Positions 1-9,700 of a stretch of 35,726 nucleotides of DNA are shown here, one piece after another. Under the pieces are notes generated by a model. It saw only the letters and a program-made list of their open reading frames with translations. It was not told the DNA's origin and searched no databases. How positions within the stretch are numbered: the first letter of the stretch is position 1; every line of letters starts with the position of its first letter. Where the stretch lies: positions 1 through 35,726 of the forward strand of contig CAJUNM010000006.1 in NCBI GenBank assembly GCA_910587805.1, given 5' to 3'. This stretch comes from an uncultured Christensenellaceae bacterium. Lineage in GTDB: Bacteria; Bacillota; Clostridia; Christensenellales; Pumilibacteraceae. Both the position numbers and the translations under genes were made by a program.

Positions 1-26
1 CAATATATTGTATTAAAGAGGCAAAA

Positions 27-1193
27 ATGAAGATTTGTGCAGTAATTTGCGAATATAACCCGTTCCATTCGGGACATAAGTATCAGCTCGATGCCGTGCG
101 CTCTCACGACGTCGATAATATTTATTGTATAATGAGCGGATCGTTTGTGCAATCCGCTATGCCTGCGTTTTGCGATAAAGCATTGCGCGCGCGTTGCGCT
201 GTTCTCGGCGGTTGCGACGCTGTAATCGAGTTGCCTACGCTTTACGCAACGTCGAGCGCGGGATTTTTCGCTCGCGGCGGAGTTAAAATTGCGTCGAAAA
301 TACCGCATATAAAAATGCTCGCAATGGGCGCGACCGCAAGTCGAGACGAAATATTGTACATTTCCGATATCAAGATAAAACGAAAAGACGAGCTGGACGC
401 GGCAATAAAAAAACAGCTCGATTGCGGAAAAAGTTATAACTACGCAGTGAGCGCCGCGCTTGCCGAGATCGCGAGCGGAGAATTATCGTATAAATTTTCA
501 TCCGCAGCGCTCGACGAACCGAATAATATGCTGTGCATAGAGTATATTTGCGCGATAAACGAGCTTGCGCCGAATATCGAACCGCTTATAATCAAACGAA
601 TCGGTGCGACGCACAATAACTCCGAGATCGACAATAATTATCAGCATATTTCCGCGACCGCGATACGTAACGGTTTCTGCGAGCACGGTATAAAACGTTA
701 TCTCCCCTATTTGTACGACGAATTATCGGATTTCAGGCGTGATCATGCGCCTGATACCGTTGCATACGAAAAGATACTGTTGTACGCGCTTAAATCATCG
801 TCTCGAGATAAAATAAAACGATTGCGACATTGTTCGGAAGGCATGGAAAACATGTTCGATGTGCAATACGGCACGTTTTCGGAATATTCCGATGCGCCGT
901 CGTTCAGACGTTTCGGTAAAAAGCGATTGCGCCGATTATTTTTGGACGCTGTGCTCGACGCGAAAAAAGAATACTACGACTATGAATTTTGCACGAGATT
1001 GCTTGCTTGCAAAAAAGATTTCGATCTTTCGCTTTTGCCGCAGAACGTTTTTGCGAACAACGGCGAACTCAAAGCGTGCGCAAACGTTCAAGCGCAAACG
1101 GTGCTCGGCGTCGACGAACGCGCAAGCAGTCTTTATAACACGCTTTGCGGACTCGACGGAGGCTACCGCAATTACTCTTTGGTGAAAGTATGA
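27..1193 (+). CDS. tmcAL: tRNA(Met) cytidine acetate ligase TmcAL
   Basis: This 388-residue protein fits the TmcAL (YlbM) family. Known members use ATP and acetate to acetylate the wobble cytidine of elongator tRNA-Met, giving ac4C34, which helps the tRNA read AUG and not AUA. The N-terminus starts MKICAVICEYNPFHSGHKYQ, with the nucleotidyltransferase HxGH signature at residues 14-17. Length is normal for the family. The ATG has a ribosome binding site (AAAGAGG) about six bases upstream. The stop codon overlaps the start of the next gene (ATGA), so the two are probably translated together. No promoter can be placed in the 26 bases that precede it. The assignment rests on recognising the N-terminal signature and overall composition. 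Confidence 0.93.
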   Translation: MKICAVICEYNPFHSGHKYQLDAVRSHDVDNIYCIMSGSFVQSAMPAFCDKALRARCAVLGGCDAVIELPTLYATSSAGFFARGGVKIASKIPHIKMLAMGATASRDEILYISDIKIKRKDELDAAIKKQLDCGKSYNYAVSAALAEIASGELSYKFSSAALDEPNNMLCIEYICAINELAPNIEPLIIKRIGATHNNSEIDNNYQHISATAIRNGFCEHGIKRYLPYLYDELSDFRRDHAPDTVAYEKILLYALKSSSRDKIKRLRHCSEGMENMFDVQYGTFSEYSDAPSFRRFGKKRLRRLFLDAVLDAKKEYYDYEFCTRLLACKKDFDLSLLPQNVFANNGELKACANVQAQTVLGVDERASSLYNTLCGLDGGYRNYSLVKV

Positions 1194-1651
1194 GGGTAAG
1201 CGACGAGGATATTTACAACATCATCGATAATTCCGAAAACACATTGTTTCGTGCTATCGTAAACAATGCAGTAATGAAACGTTTTCGCAGCGAACATTTA
1301 TTATCGAGCAAGCTTATTTCGGACAGTATTGTTGCTACGTTGGCTTTTACCGAAAATATAGAGCCGTCGAGCGTCGATAAGTTCGTTACATGCGTGTACC
1401 GCAGAACGAGATCGATGTACGTCACTGTAAACAGCGCGTACATACCCGTCGAAGACAGATTTATCGAGTATGCAAAATCGGTTTTGCCCGATTACGAATC
1501 GGTTCGCGCGCTCGGTTTGAGACCGACGAATTTTATCGTTTACGTAATTGCTTACGATCTGTCGAAAAACTCCGATATTAACAGAATGGAACTGTTCTAT
1601 AAAACGTATAAATTCAACGAATTGCGGCGCAAAACGCCGAAGTTCGATTAA
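1190..1651 (+). CDS. Unknown protein coupled to tmcAL
   Basis: I do not recognise this 153-residue protein. The reading frame is open further upstream, but the ATG at 1190 overlaps the tmcAL stop as ATGA, the usual sign of translational coupling, so I choose that start. The protein is soluble-looking and mixed in charge, with no signal peptide, membrane segment, cysteine cluster or repeat. The N-terminal half looks helical, and the C-terminal tail is basic (residues FNELRRKTPKFD). It ends three bases before the convergent mutS2 stop, with no clear terminator between. The overlap suggests a role connected with TmcAL or simple co-transcription. No function is claimed. Confidence 0.75.
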   Translation: MRVSDEDIYNIIDNSENTLFRAIVNNAVMKRFRSEHLLSSKLISDSIVATLAFTENIEPSSVDKFVTCVYRRTRSMYVTVNSAYIPVEDRFIEYAKSVLPDYESVRALGLRPTNFIVYVIAYDLSKNSDINRMELFYKTYKFNELRRKTPKFD

Positions 1652-1654
1652 CGT

Positions 1655-3967
1655 TTATTTTATTTCGACTATAGTTACGCCCGAATCGCCTTCGCCGTAC
1701 CCGCCGTATCTGTACGACTTTACGCGAGCATGACGTTTAAGGTATGCTTGAATCCCTCTGCCGAGCGCGCCCGTGCCTTTGCCGTGCACTACGCGCAAAG
1801 TGCTTGCGCTCGGAATATCGTCTATCATACGGTCGAGCGCGTCTCTTGCTTCGTCAACGGTTGCGCCTAATAGCATGATCTCGGCATTTACAGGATCGCG
1901 CTTTTCTTTTTTTCGCGGCGTATCATATTGCAGGCGCTTTTCCTCGATCAACGACAGCGACGATACGGGTACTTCGGTTTTTATCGAGCCTATGGCTACC
2001 GTAACTTTATTCCCTCGAGGTTTTCCGACTATACAGCCTTGTTTATTCAAGCCCGAAACGAATACCGCCGATCCGTCACAGAGCGATTCGAATGTCACGG
2101 GTGTTGCGGATAATGCGGGAGATTTTGTATCGCTCGGTATGCCGTTTTCAAGTTTCTTGGCGATTGCACGCGCCGCAAACAATGCCGATTCGTCTGCGGC
2201 TTTGATTTTTTCTTTGATTTCGTCTATCAATTGCTCCGCTTTTTCGCTATACTCTTCGGCTTGCCTGCGAATAAGCGCGCGAGCTTGCGCGTTTATATCG
2301 TTCAGCTTAGTTTGGTATTCAGATCTTTGCTTTTCGGACGCTTTGAAATTCTCTTCGGCTTTCGCCCGCGCCGCTTCGCTCGCCTGCTTATCGCGAATAG
2401 CCTCGTTTCGCAATTTTTCCGCTTCGCGCATTACCGAATCGAACGCGATTTTTTCCTCGCTCAATGCCGATTTCGCGTCCGCGATTATTTGCTTGTCTAT
2501 CCCGAGCTTTTCAGCTATTTCAAGAGCGTAACTCGAGCCTGTCGCACCGAGCAAAAGCTTGTACGTGGGCTTGAAATTTACGTCATCGAACTGCATGCAC
2601 GCGTTTGCTATCTCGTCGCACCGAACGGCAAATTCCTTTACCGCATTGAAATGCGTAGTTATTACCGCAGTCGCGTTTGCGCGAAGTATTCTTTTGATAA
2701 TGGCTACCGCGAGCGCCGCGCCCTCGTCCGGATCGGTTCCGTCGCCTACCTCGTCGAGAAGCACGAGCGAGTTTTTGTTTATGTTGTTCGTGATGTAGGC
2801 AATGTTGGTCATGTGTGCGGAGAACGTGCTCAATGATTGCGCTATGCTCTGCGAATCGCCTATGTCGCAAAATATATTGCCGAAAACGCTTATTTCGCAG
2901 CCGTCAGCCGTAGGCAAAAACATCCCGCTTGCAGCCATCAATGCGAATAGCCCGACCGTCTTCAGTGCAACGGTTTTTCCGCCCGTATTCGGACCGGAGA
3001 TCAATAGTATCTTTTTATCGAGCGCAATATCCACGGGGATCACGTCGCGCCTGTCGATCAGCGGATGCCGCGCCGACGGCAAGTATATCCTTCCCGTATC
3101 GTTCAGTATCGGGCAATACGCATCGAGAGACTTTGCATATTCGGCTTTTGCGAATATCACGCCGCATTCGGCGAGCACGTTCAGCATGTTCGTCAGTTCG
3201 TGCGAATTTGCCGCTACGAGCTTTCCGAGTTCGGCAAGAATGCGTTCTACTTCGATCTGTTCCTCGGTCTTGAGCGTTTTCAGTTCGTTGTTTGCCTCGA
3301 CTATGGCGAAAGGCTCGACGAAAACGGTATTGCCCGTGGACGAAACGTCGTGTATCAGCCCTTTTACGTTAGAACGGTATTCCGATTTTACGGGAACGAC
3401 AAATCGCCCGTCGCGAACGGTAACTATATTATCTTGTAAATACTTGCTCATTTCGCTTTGACGAGTAAGCCCGTCGAGCCGTTCTTTGAGCTTGGCGTTG
3501 GCTCGCATTATCGCGCGTCTCAGCGAACGCAGTTTGTCGCTTGCTCCGTCTTTGAGATCCGTTTCACTCTCGACGGTACGGTCGATTTCAAATTCGAGTT
3601 CGTCGCACGTCCGCGCGCGAGAAGAGATCCGAACAAGAGAATCGCAATCGGAGTTTTCAATGCAATCCTTAAGCGAACGAAGAGATACAATACAGTTTTT
3701 GATAACTAAAAAATCGCTCGGAGTCAACAGCGCGCCGATCCTCGCACGGTCTGTCAATTGCGATATATCCTCGAATGCGAGCGACGGTCGTCGCGCCGCC
3801 AAAATGCGCAACGCCTCTCCTACTTGGATCAAGGCTTTGCGCGCGTCGTTTATATTGCCGAAAGGCTCTGTTTGCCGTATTTTTTGCGCAACAAGCTCCG
3901 AAGCGCAGTATTCGGCGGCTTTATCGCAAATTTTATCGAATTCGAGATTTACGTACACTTGTTTCAT
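1655..3967 (-). CDS. mutS2: MutS2 family ATPase/endonuclease
   Basis: This 770-residue protein has the full MutS2 architecture. There is an N-terminal MutS-like core and an ATPase domain with Walker A GPNTGGKT at residues 325-332. A Walker B region ends in LLDEVGDGTDPDEGAAL. A long charged coiled coil follows, then a KOW-like stretch, then a C-terminal Smr nuclease domain with HGKG near residue 728. Family members suppress homologous recombination, and in Bacillus MutS2 also acts on collided ribosomes. Its ATG overlaps the TAA of the upstream U32 gene by one base. It is the last gene of the T-box-pheS-pheT-U32-mutS2 operon, so its expression should partly follow Phe-tRNA charging. Nothing appears truncated. 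Confidence 0.96.
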   Translation of the reverse strand: MKQVYVNLEFDKICDKAAEYCASELVAQKIRQTEPFGNINDARKALIQVGEALRILAARRPSLAFEDISQLTDRARIGALLTPSDFLVIKNCIVSLRSLKDCIENSDCDSLVRISSRARTCDELEFEIDRTVESETDLKDGASDKLRSLRRAIMRANAKLKERLDGLTRQSEMSKYLQDNIVTVRDGRFVVPVKSEYRSNVKGLIHDVSSTGNTVFVEPFAIVEANNELKTLKTEEQIEVERILAELGKLVAANSHELTNMLNVLAECGVIFAKAEYAKSLDAYCPILNDTGRIYLPSARHPLIDRRDVIPVDIALDKKILLISGPNTGGKTVALKTVGLFALMAASGMFLPTADGCEISVFGNIFCDIGDSQSIAQSLSTFSAHMTNIAYITNNINKNSLVLLDEVGDGTDPDEGAALAVAIIKRILRANATAVITTHFNAVKEFAVRCDEIANACMQFDDVNFKPTYKLLLGATGSSYALEIAEKLGIDKQIIADAKSALSEEKIAFDSVMREAEKLRNEAIRDKQASEAARAKAEENFKASEKQRSEYQTKLNDINAQARALIRRQAEEYSEKAEQLIDEIKEKIKAADESALFAARAIAKKLENGIPSDTKSPALSATPVTFESLCDGSAVFVSGLNKQGCIVGKPRGNKVTVAIGSIKTEVPVSSLSLIEEKRLQYDTPRKKEKRDPVNAEIMLLGATVDEARDALDRMIDDIPSASTLRVVHGKGTGALGRGIQAYLKRHARVKSYRYGGYGEGDSGVTIVEIK

Positions 3968-6072
3968 TATTTGAGACCTTTATTCGTGTTTCCGCGCGTA
4001 CCGCCGCGATAATCGCCGTTAAGTACCGCCGGAATATCCGAAGTTTTTATTGCGGAGCAATCGAAAAACTTGTTTTTGATTTTGTTTTCGATCAAGTTAT
4101 GTGGCACGCAATTCAAATATTGCCAATAACAGTGCGCAGTATTAAACCGCCGCAATCCGAACGTTCTGCCGCTTTCGTCCGTTATACTGTCGTTGCCCGA
4201 ACAATTCACGCATTTACCGTAAACGCAGTGACAAAAAGTCATAAGCGGCGCATAGCCGAAAGCATATAAAAACCCGTTCTCACTCAGTTTGTCCGCTTCA
4301 AACGAAATAATGTGCGGATATTCGCACTCGCCTATGATATTATGACCTGTACCGAGCAATATGGGCTTATCGGTAAGCTTGAGAGAATACATATTGTTTG
4401 ATATAACACCGTAAACGATTTTCGAGTCTACGGCGCGTCTTATCACATTAACGTCGTCTCCGCGCATTACTACGGGGAGATTCAACAGTATTGGTTTTGA
4501 GATGTGCGTCGACTGCGGAATAGCGTTATAGTCTCGCGGATTGAGCGCTATATAATCCACTTTGCTCAAAATCTCATCGGTTAGATCGTCGAGACTTTCC
4601 ACCATTAAAATGTTACCGCTGCCATTGAATCGAGTGTAGTTCAGTCCGTGATAATCGAGTTTGCTTTCTCGTGAAGAATCGGTTCGGCTCGACAGTATTT
4701 TTTCGTATATTTGCTTATACGCATTGCGGCGCAAATCATTAAGTGCGGAAATCGGCATAAAAACGTTTTCGCCTACATTAGCGCGAACGCTCGGCTTAAA
4801 CGGGTAATCCGATACCTTTTCAAAAGCTCGCACTACGTCGCTCTCCCGCAATCCCGATGTCTTCGCCGATTGAACTATATCGCCGAATACCGAGACAGAA
4901 GAATTTTCCGCGTGTACGGTCACCGTAGCCGCAGTGTTTTCGATTATATCGACATCGGTTTCCACGGCTATTTTTCTATGCGTATTTTCGAGTTCTTCGG
5001 TTGCTTTTCCGTCGAACGTAAGGCGCAGATCGTCGCCGTTTTTGCATGCGCAGTCCGCAATTATATCGTTGCCGATCGCTCTCGCTCCGCCTATTTCTTT
5101 GCCGCCGCGCATGATCTTATAACCGTCGCCGCTGTGAGCTTTGTAACCGTTTATTTTGACTTTTTTACCGTCGACAGATATTTTACCTATATATTTGCCG
5201 ATATTAGCTTGAAATTCGGGGTATACGGCACGAAACTGCGCGCCATCGTTCAAATACGCATTACAATAATCGCCGCGGTTAAAGACCGCTTTAAGGGCAT
5301 TTTTTGCCTTGTCCGACGGTAAGTGCGATTTGTAAGTGGACACCGCGCGAAATACGTATTCGTCCGAACGCATGCGCCCCTCGATCTTTATTGCGTCTAC
5401 TCCGAGTTTTTGCAACGTGTCGAGATCGTCGTATAAGCATAGATCCTTGGCGGATAAAAAGTACCCGCGTTTTCCGTGGAAATAATACGGCTTGCGGCAA
5501 AGTTGCATACATTTTCCGCGGTTGCCGCTGTACGACGAGGCGAGCGAAGAAAAATAACAGTTTCCGGAAAAGCTCACGCAAAGCGCGCCTTGAACGAAAA
5601 ACTCAATCTCTATTCCGGTGCTTTTGATTTTTTCTATGTCGCAAGGCAACGTTTCGCGCGCCAATACCGCGCGTTTTATACCGAGATCGAGCAACGACAT
5701 TGCGCCGTATGCGTTGTGTATGCCCATTTGCGTACTTGCATGCAGATCGAGCATCGGCACGCGCCGCTTCATCTCCTTTATAAATCGCAAGTCCTGAACG
5801 ATTGCCGCATCGGCACCGTGTTCGTATGCGAAACGTGCGAGATCTACTGCGGCGTTCATTTCCCCGTCTTTTATCAAAGTATTCAGCGTGACGAATACTT
5901 TTGTTCCGAAGATATGCGCGTATTCGACAGCGGACGCGAAATTTTGTTCGGTAAAATTTTCCGCTTTAGCGCGCGCGCCGAATTGCGGCAATCCGAGATA
6001 TACCGCGTCCGCACCAGCATTGACAGCCGCGCGCAACGCCGAAAACGATCCCGCAGGCGCTACTACTTGCAT
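3967..6072 (-). CDS. U32 family protein, RlhA/TrhP-like
   Basis: This 701-residue protein belongs to the family called peptidase U32. It opens with QVVAPAGSFSALRAAVNAGA, the usual N-terminal half of the barrel. The family signature region FFVQGALCVSFSGNC spans residues 158-172, with cysteines at 165, 172, 188 and 192. A second cysteine cluster, CHCVYGKCVNC, lies in the C-terminal region. Characterised relatives RlhA and TrhP hydroxylate 23S rRNA C2501 and tRNA U34, and conserved cysteines are thought to hold an iron-sulfur cluster. RNA hydroxylation is therefore likelier than proteolysis, but which RNA cannot be told. The ATG overlaps the pheT TGA by one base, and its own stop overlaps the mutS2 start. 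Confidence 0.88.
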   Translation of the reverse strand: MQVVAPAGSFSALRAAVNAGADAVYLGLPQFGARAKAENFTEQNFASAVEYAHIFGTKVFVTLNTLIKDGEMNAAVDLARFAYEHGADAAIVQDLRFIKEMKRRVPMLDLHASTQMGIHNAYGAMSLLDLGIKRAVLARETLPCDIEKIKSTGIEIEFFVQGALCVSFSGNCYFSSLASSYSGNRGKCMQLCRKPYYFHGKRGYFLSAKDLCLYDDLDTLQKLGVDAIKIEGRMRSDEYVFRAVSTYKSHLPSDKAKNALKAVFNRGDYCNAYLNDGAQFRAVYPEFQANIGKYIGKISVDGKKVKINGYKAHSGDGYKIMRGGKEIGGARAIGNDIIADCACKNGDDLRLTFDGKATEELENTHRKIAVETDVDIIENTAATVTVHAENSSVSVFGDIVQSAKTSGLRESDVVRAFEKVSDYPFKPSVRANVGENVFMPISALNDLRRNAYKQIYEKILSSRTDSSRESKLDYHGLNYTRFNGSGNILMVESLDDLTDEILSKVDYIALNPRDYNAIPQSTHISKPILLNLPVVMRGDDVNVIRRAVDSKIVYGVISNNMYSLKLTDKPILLGTGHNIIGECEYPHIISFEADKLSENGFLYAFGYAPLMTFCHCVYGKCVNCSGNDSITDESGRTFGLRRFNTAHCYWQYLNCVPHNLIENKIKNKFFDCSAIKTSDIPAVLNGDYRGGTRGNTNKGLK

Positions 6073-8441
6073 CAGCGCAACCGCCCGCCGAAATCGTTCG
6101 ACAGCATCGTTATTATTCCGTCCATAAGATTTTTAATAACGTCGTCTGACAAAGTTACGGTTTGAGGTTGTATTTTTACAGAGAATGCGACGCTCTTATA
6201 CCCTTCCGGAATTTGCGCGCCTTCGTATATATCGAAAAGTTTGACTTCGGCTATAGATTCGTCCATTGCCTCGACCGCTTTGAGCATATCACCTACGGCA
6301 GTCGATTTTTTGACGAGTACTGCAAGATCGCGATCTACGGGATGCAATTTGGATATGGGTTTGAATTTGCTCGGCGCTATCGGTTTGTTAAGCATATCCG
6401 TCACGTCTAACTGTGCAACGAATACATTGTTCGGCAAATCGAAGTTTTCGCATACCAGCGGATGCACTTTTCCGAAGTCGCCGTATACACCGTCACCGCT
6501 TAAATGCAACGCTTGTTTCGGGTGTAAATACGCCGCCGTAACGGGAGTAAGCGCGTATGCGCAGAATTTTCCGACGGCGCGCTCAACGATCGACTTGACG
6601 GTATAGAAATCACCGTCGTTGCATAATCCGATACAAAGTATATCGCGCTCGGACGGCAACGTATCGAGAGGAAGTTTTTCGGCGATAAACGCTTTGCCCA
6701 ACTCGAAGAACGACATAGCGTCGTTTTTGCGCAACACGTTGCGTGAAACGGACGCCAACATCGACGAGACAAGCTGCGTTCGCATTACCGAAATATCGCG
6801 GCTGAGCGGATTCTTTATCTGAATCTCGTTGCGCAATGCGTCGTCGGCGTTTAATAATAATTTGTCCGCAGCGTCGGGCGAAATAAACGAATAATTGAGT
6901 ATCTCGCTTACTCCGCATGCGCGCAGCGTGTCTTTCAGCGTATCGATGTTTTTATCGTGCGTGCTTTTTCCGCCGAACGTCTGGTGCGTATTCTCGTTGT
7001 GCGTAGATACGATCTTGTCGTAACCGTAAAAACGCATTACATCCTCGGCAAGATCGGGATAATCGTCTACGTCCTCTCTTACGAGCGGAACGGTGCACAC
7101 CAACGCTTTACCTTCGGATTTGACTCCGAAACCTTGCTTTTTCAATATAGATACGATCGTCTTTTTATCTATGTCGATACCGAGAAGCGCACAAATTTGT
7201 TCTTTGGACGTACGAATGACTTTTTCTGCGGGCACGGTCGTGCCGTCCGAAACAATCGAGTTCATGATCTCTCCGCAACCGAGCTCGTCTATCAAAGCGA
7301 GCGCGCGATCCGAACCTAACGATACAGAAAGCCAATCGACGCCCTTTTCGTACCGTGCCGACGAATCGGAACGCAAACCGATATTGCGCGACGTTCTGCG
7401 TATATTGCTTCGCTCGAAACGCGCCGCTTCCAAAAACACGGTTTCGGTATCGTCGAAAATGCTCGTGTATTCGCCGCCCATTATTCCCGCTATCGCAAGC
7501 GGTTTTTTATCGTCCGCAATTATCAAAACGTTGTCGACGCCGTAGACTTTGCCGTCGAGAGCAGTTATTTTTTCGCCCGTCTTGCCTTTTCGCACGGTTA
7601 TACCGCCGTCGATACACTTGCGATCGAAAGCGTGCAGCGGCTGCCCTATCTCGAGCAGCACATAGTTTGTTATGTCTACGAGGTTGTTTATAGGGCGTAT
7701 GCCGCACATACGCAATCTATCGCGCATCCATTTGGGCGATTTTTCTATTTTAACGTTGCGTATAGATCTGCCGAGATAATAGCTGCACAGCGACTTATCC
7801 GCGATAGTCACAGTCGGCATCTCTGTGTCGCCGTGCGTCTTATACGTCAATTTAGGCATTTTGAACGGCTTATTCAAGAGTACCGATATTTCTCTTGCGA
7901 GATTGACGACGGCTTGACAGTCGGGACGGTTAGCCGTTATTGAAACGTCGAGAACGGTATCGTCTATCCCGAGAACGCGCATTATATCGTCGCCTGCCGT
8001 CGTGTCTTTAGGCAAAATAAGTATACCGTCGACGCTTGCGCCGTCAATAACGTCGTCGTCAACGCAAAGCTCGCCGCCGGAGCATAACATTCCGTAACTG
8101 TCAACTCCGCGCAGCTTTGCTTCGGATATTTTTTTGCCGTTGGGAAGATTTGCGCCGACGGTTGCTACGGGAACGCAATCCCCAAACTTGACGTTTTGCG
8201 CGCCCGTAACTATCTGCACGGTTTTACCGCCGACATCGATTTGGCATATCCACAGCTTGTCCGAGTTTTCGTGCCTTTCGATAGAAGTGACTTTACCCGC
8301 AACGACGCCGGTAATATCTTCGCGGGGCGAGATTATTTCCTCAACTTCAAACCCTATCGACAACAGTTTATCCGACAATTGTTTGGGCGTTATATCGCCG
8401 ATATCCACATATTCTTTTAACCAGCTTATAGGTAATTTCAT
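6072..8441 (-). CDS. pheT: Phenylalanyl-tRNA synthetase beta subunit
   Basis: This 789-residue bacterial PheT charges tRNA-Phe as part of an alpha2-beta2 enzyme. The N-terminus MKLPISWLKEYVDIGDI is typical. An EMAP/OB-type tRNA-binding domain follows (about residues 40-150), then the B3/B4 editing and B5 domains. The C-terminal anticodon-binding domain starts near SKLHPVDRDLAVLV. The frame is open for 26 codons further upstream, into pheS. The ATG at 8441 is chosen because AAGGAG lies just upstream and the family N-terminus begins there. The start is 11 bases after the pheS stop. The gene ends in a one-base overlap with the U32 gene. Confidence 0.97.
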   Translation of the reverse strand: MKLPISWLKEYVDIGDITPKQLSDKLLSIGFEVEEIISPREDITGVVAGKVTSIERHENSDKLWICQIDVGGKTVQIVTGAQNVKFGDCVPVATVGANLPNGKKISEAKLRGVDSYGMLCSGGELCVDDDVIDGASVDGILILPKDTTAGDDIMRVLGIDDTVLDVSITANRPDCQAVVNLAREISVLLNKPFKMPKLTYKTHGDTEMPTVTIADKSLCSYYLGRSIRNVKIEKSPKWMRDRLRMCGIRPINNLVDITNYVLLEIGQPLHAFDRKCIDGGITVRKGKTGEKITALDGKVYGVDNVLIIADDKKPLAIAGIMGGEYTSIFDDTETVFLEAARFERSNIRRTSRNIGLRSDSSARYEKGVDWLSVSLGSDRALALIDELGCGEIMNSIVSDGTTVPAEKVIRTSKEQICALLGIDIDKKTIVSILKKQGFGVKSEGKALVCTVPLVREDVDDYPDLAEDVMRFYGYDKIVSTHNENTHQTFGGKSTHDKNIDTLKDTLRACGVSEILNYSFISPDAADKLLLNADDALRNEIQIKNPLSRDISVMRTQLVSSMLASVSRNVLRKNDAMSFFELGKAFIAEKLPLDTLPSERDILCIGLCNDGDFYTVKSIVERAVGKFCAYALTPVTAAYLHPKQALHLSGDGVYGDFGKVHPLVCENFDLPNNVFVAQLDVTDMLNKPIAPSKFKPISKLHPVDRDLAVLVKKSTAVGDMLKAVEAMDESIAEVKLFDIYEGAQIPEGYKSVAFSVKIQPQTVTLSDDVIKNLMDGIITMLSNDFGGRLR

Positions 8442-8452
8442 GATCGTTCTCC

Positions 8453-9469
8453 TTAATCGAACTGTTTGAGAAAACGCACGTCGTTTTCCCATAACAACTT
8501 GATATCGTTGATGGCGCAAAGTATCATCGTAATGCGGTCGAGTCCCATGCCGAACGCGAAACCGCGGTACTCGTCGGGATCGATACCGCAGTTTTCGAGA
8601 ACTCTGCGGTTTACCATGCCCGCGCCCAATATTTCTATCCAGCCCGTGTTTTTACAGACTCTGCAGCCTTTTCCGTGACAATTGAAACACGATACGTCCA
8701 CCTCGACGCTCGGTTCCGTAAACGGGAAATAACTCGGGCGAAAACGTATCTCGGTTTGCGTGCCGAAAATAAATTTCGCAAAGCCCTCGAGCGTACCTTT
8801 AAGATCGCATAATGTGACGTTCTTATCTATGACAAGTCCTTCCATTTGGTGGAATACGGGCGAATGTGTGGAATCGTCGTCGGCGCGGAATACTCGCCCG
8901 GGGCAAATCATTTTGAGCGGCGGTTTGTGCTTTTCCATAAGTCGTATCTGCCCGCTCGAAGTTTGAGAACGCAACAGTATACCATCGCTTACAAAGAATG
9001 TGTCTTGCATGTCGCGCGCGGGATGATCGAGCGGAATATTGAGCGCTTGGAAATTATAATAGTCGGTCTCGATCTCCGGACTGTCGTACGCGATATACCC
9101 GTTGCCGACGAAGTAATCGACAAGCTTGTTTTTTATCTGATTGACGGGATGCAACGTACCTATGCGTTTGAAATTCCCGTCTATAGACAAGTCGATAGCT
9201 TCTTCGTTTATAGAACGCTCTATAGCAAGGCGGTGAAGATCTTTTTCCTTGCCGTCGCAAAGCGTATTGAGGGCAACGCGCAGATCGTTTATCTGCTTGC
9301 CGACTTGCGGTTTTTGTTCGGGCGGCACGTTTTTCAGATTTTTCATCAGTTCCGTGATAGCTCCCGACTTGCCGAAAAGCGTCGCTTTAACTTCTGCAAG
9401 TTCGCGTTCGGATATAACCGCATCGATCTTTTCGGTATACTCGGTCAAGATTTCTTTCAGATTTTCCAT
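8453..9469 (-). CDS. pheS: Phenylalanyl-tRNA synthetase alpha subunit
   Basis: This 338-residue protein is the catalytic subunit of PheRS. An N-terminal helical arm is followed by the class II core. Motif 2 reads GRVFRADDDSTHSPVFHQME, and motif 3 reads GFAFGMGLDRITMIL. A cysteine-containing stretch (CFNCHGKGCRVC) is present, as in many bacterial PheS proteins. The ATG at 9469 has a good GGAGG site and matches the family start. Twenty further in-frame codons upstream overlap the T-box terminator and are not counted. It is the first gene of the operon behind the phenylalanine T-box. Confidence 0.97.
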   Translation of the reverse strand: MENLKEILTEYTEKIDAVISERELAEVKATLFGKSGAITELMKNLKNVPPEQKPQVGKQINDLRVALNTLCDGKEKDLHRLAIERSINEEAIDLSIDGNFKRIGTLHPVNQIKNKLVDYFVGNGYIAYDSPEIETDYYNFQALNIPLDHPARDMQDTFFVSDGILLRSQTSSGQIRLMEKHKPPLKMICPGRVFRADDDSTHSPVFHQMEGLVIDKNVTLCDLKGTLEGFAKFIFGTQTEIRFRPSYFPFTEPSVEVDVSCFNCHGKGCRVCKNTGWIEILGAGMVNRRVLENCGIDPDEYRGFAFGMGLDRITMILCAINDIKLLWENDVRFLKQFD

Positions 9470-9480
9470 AAATCCTCCGT

Positions 9481-9542
9481 AAAAAATAAAAAGTCCGCAA
9501 TGTTCGGGGCGCTTTAGGCGCGGTACCACCCGAATTGGGACT
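9481..9542 (-). terminator. T-box attenuator terminator of the pheST operon
   Basis: The outer stem AGTCC/GGACT, then CAAT/ATTG and TCGGG/CCCGA, encloses the T-box sequence. The transcript then runs into TTTTTATTTTTT (9481-9491). It sits just before the pheS ribosome binding site, so it acts as the regulated off-switch. Confidence 0.85.
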
Positions 9543-9694
9543 CGTTAATGCACGTTACGCGGCATACGCCGTCGCTTAAGTTAGGTTTCGGCGACGGTGC
9601 TCGTGCGGTGAATATTTTGGCGCGTGTCGGTTCTCACCGATGCCGACTCTCTGTGTTTGCGCTTTCTTGTGCCGCACTCGATCGCATCTTGATT
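9481..9694 (-). promoter_or_regulatory. Phenylalanine T-box leader riboswitch
   Basis: The untranslated leader before pheS carries the T-box sequence GGGTGGTACCGCG (complement of 9519-9531). Stem I can be traced. GTGCGG (9672-9677) pairs with CCGCAC (9603-9608), and the distal hairpin has GTCGG and CCGAC arms around 9620-9645. The base of the specifier loop contains TTC (9610-9612), a Phe codon, followed by A as expected. Downstream, AGTCC-CAAT-TCGGG pairs with CCCGA-ATTG-GGACT (9492-9542) to form a terminator followed by a T-rich run. By analogy, uncharged tRNA-Phe should bind the leader, stabilise the antiterminator and switch on pheST and the two genes behind it. Confidence 0.93.
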
Positions 9695-9700
9695 ACGATT

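Noticed and set aside
1622..1660. Short GGCG/CGCC hairpin at the convergent 1651/1655 junction
   Set aside because: The stem is only five bases and has no T tract on either strand, so it is not called a terminator.
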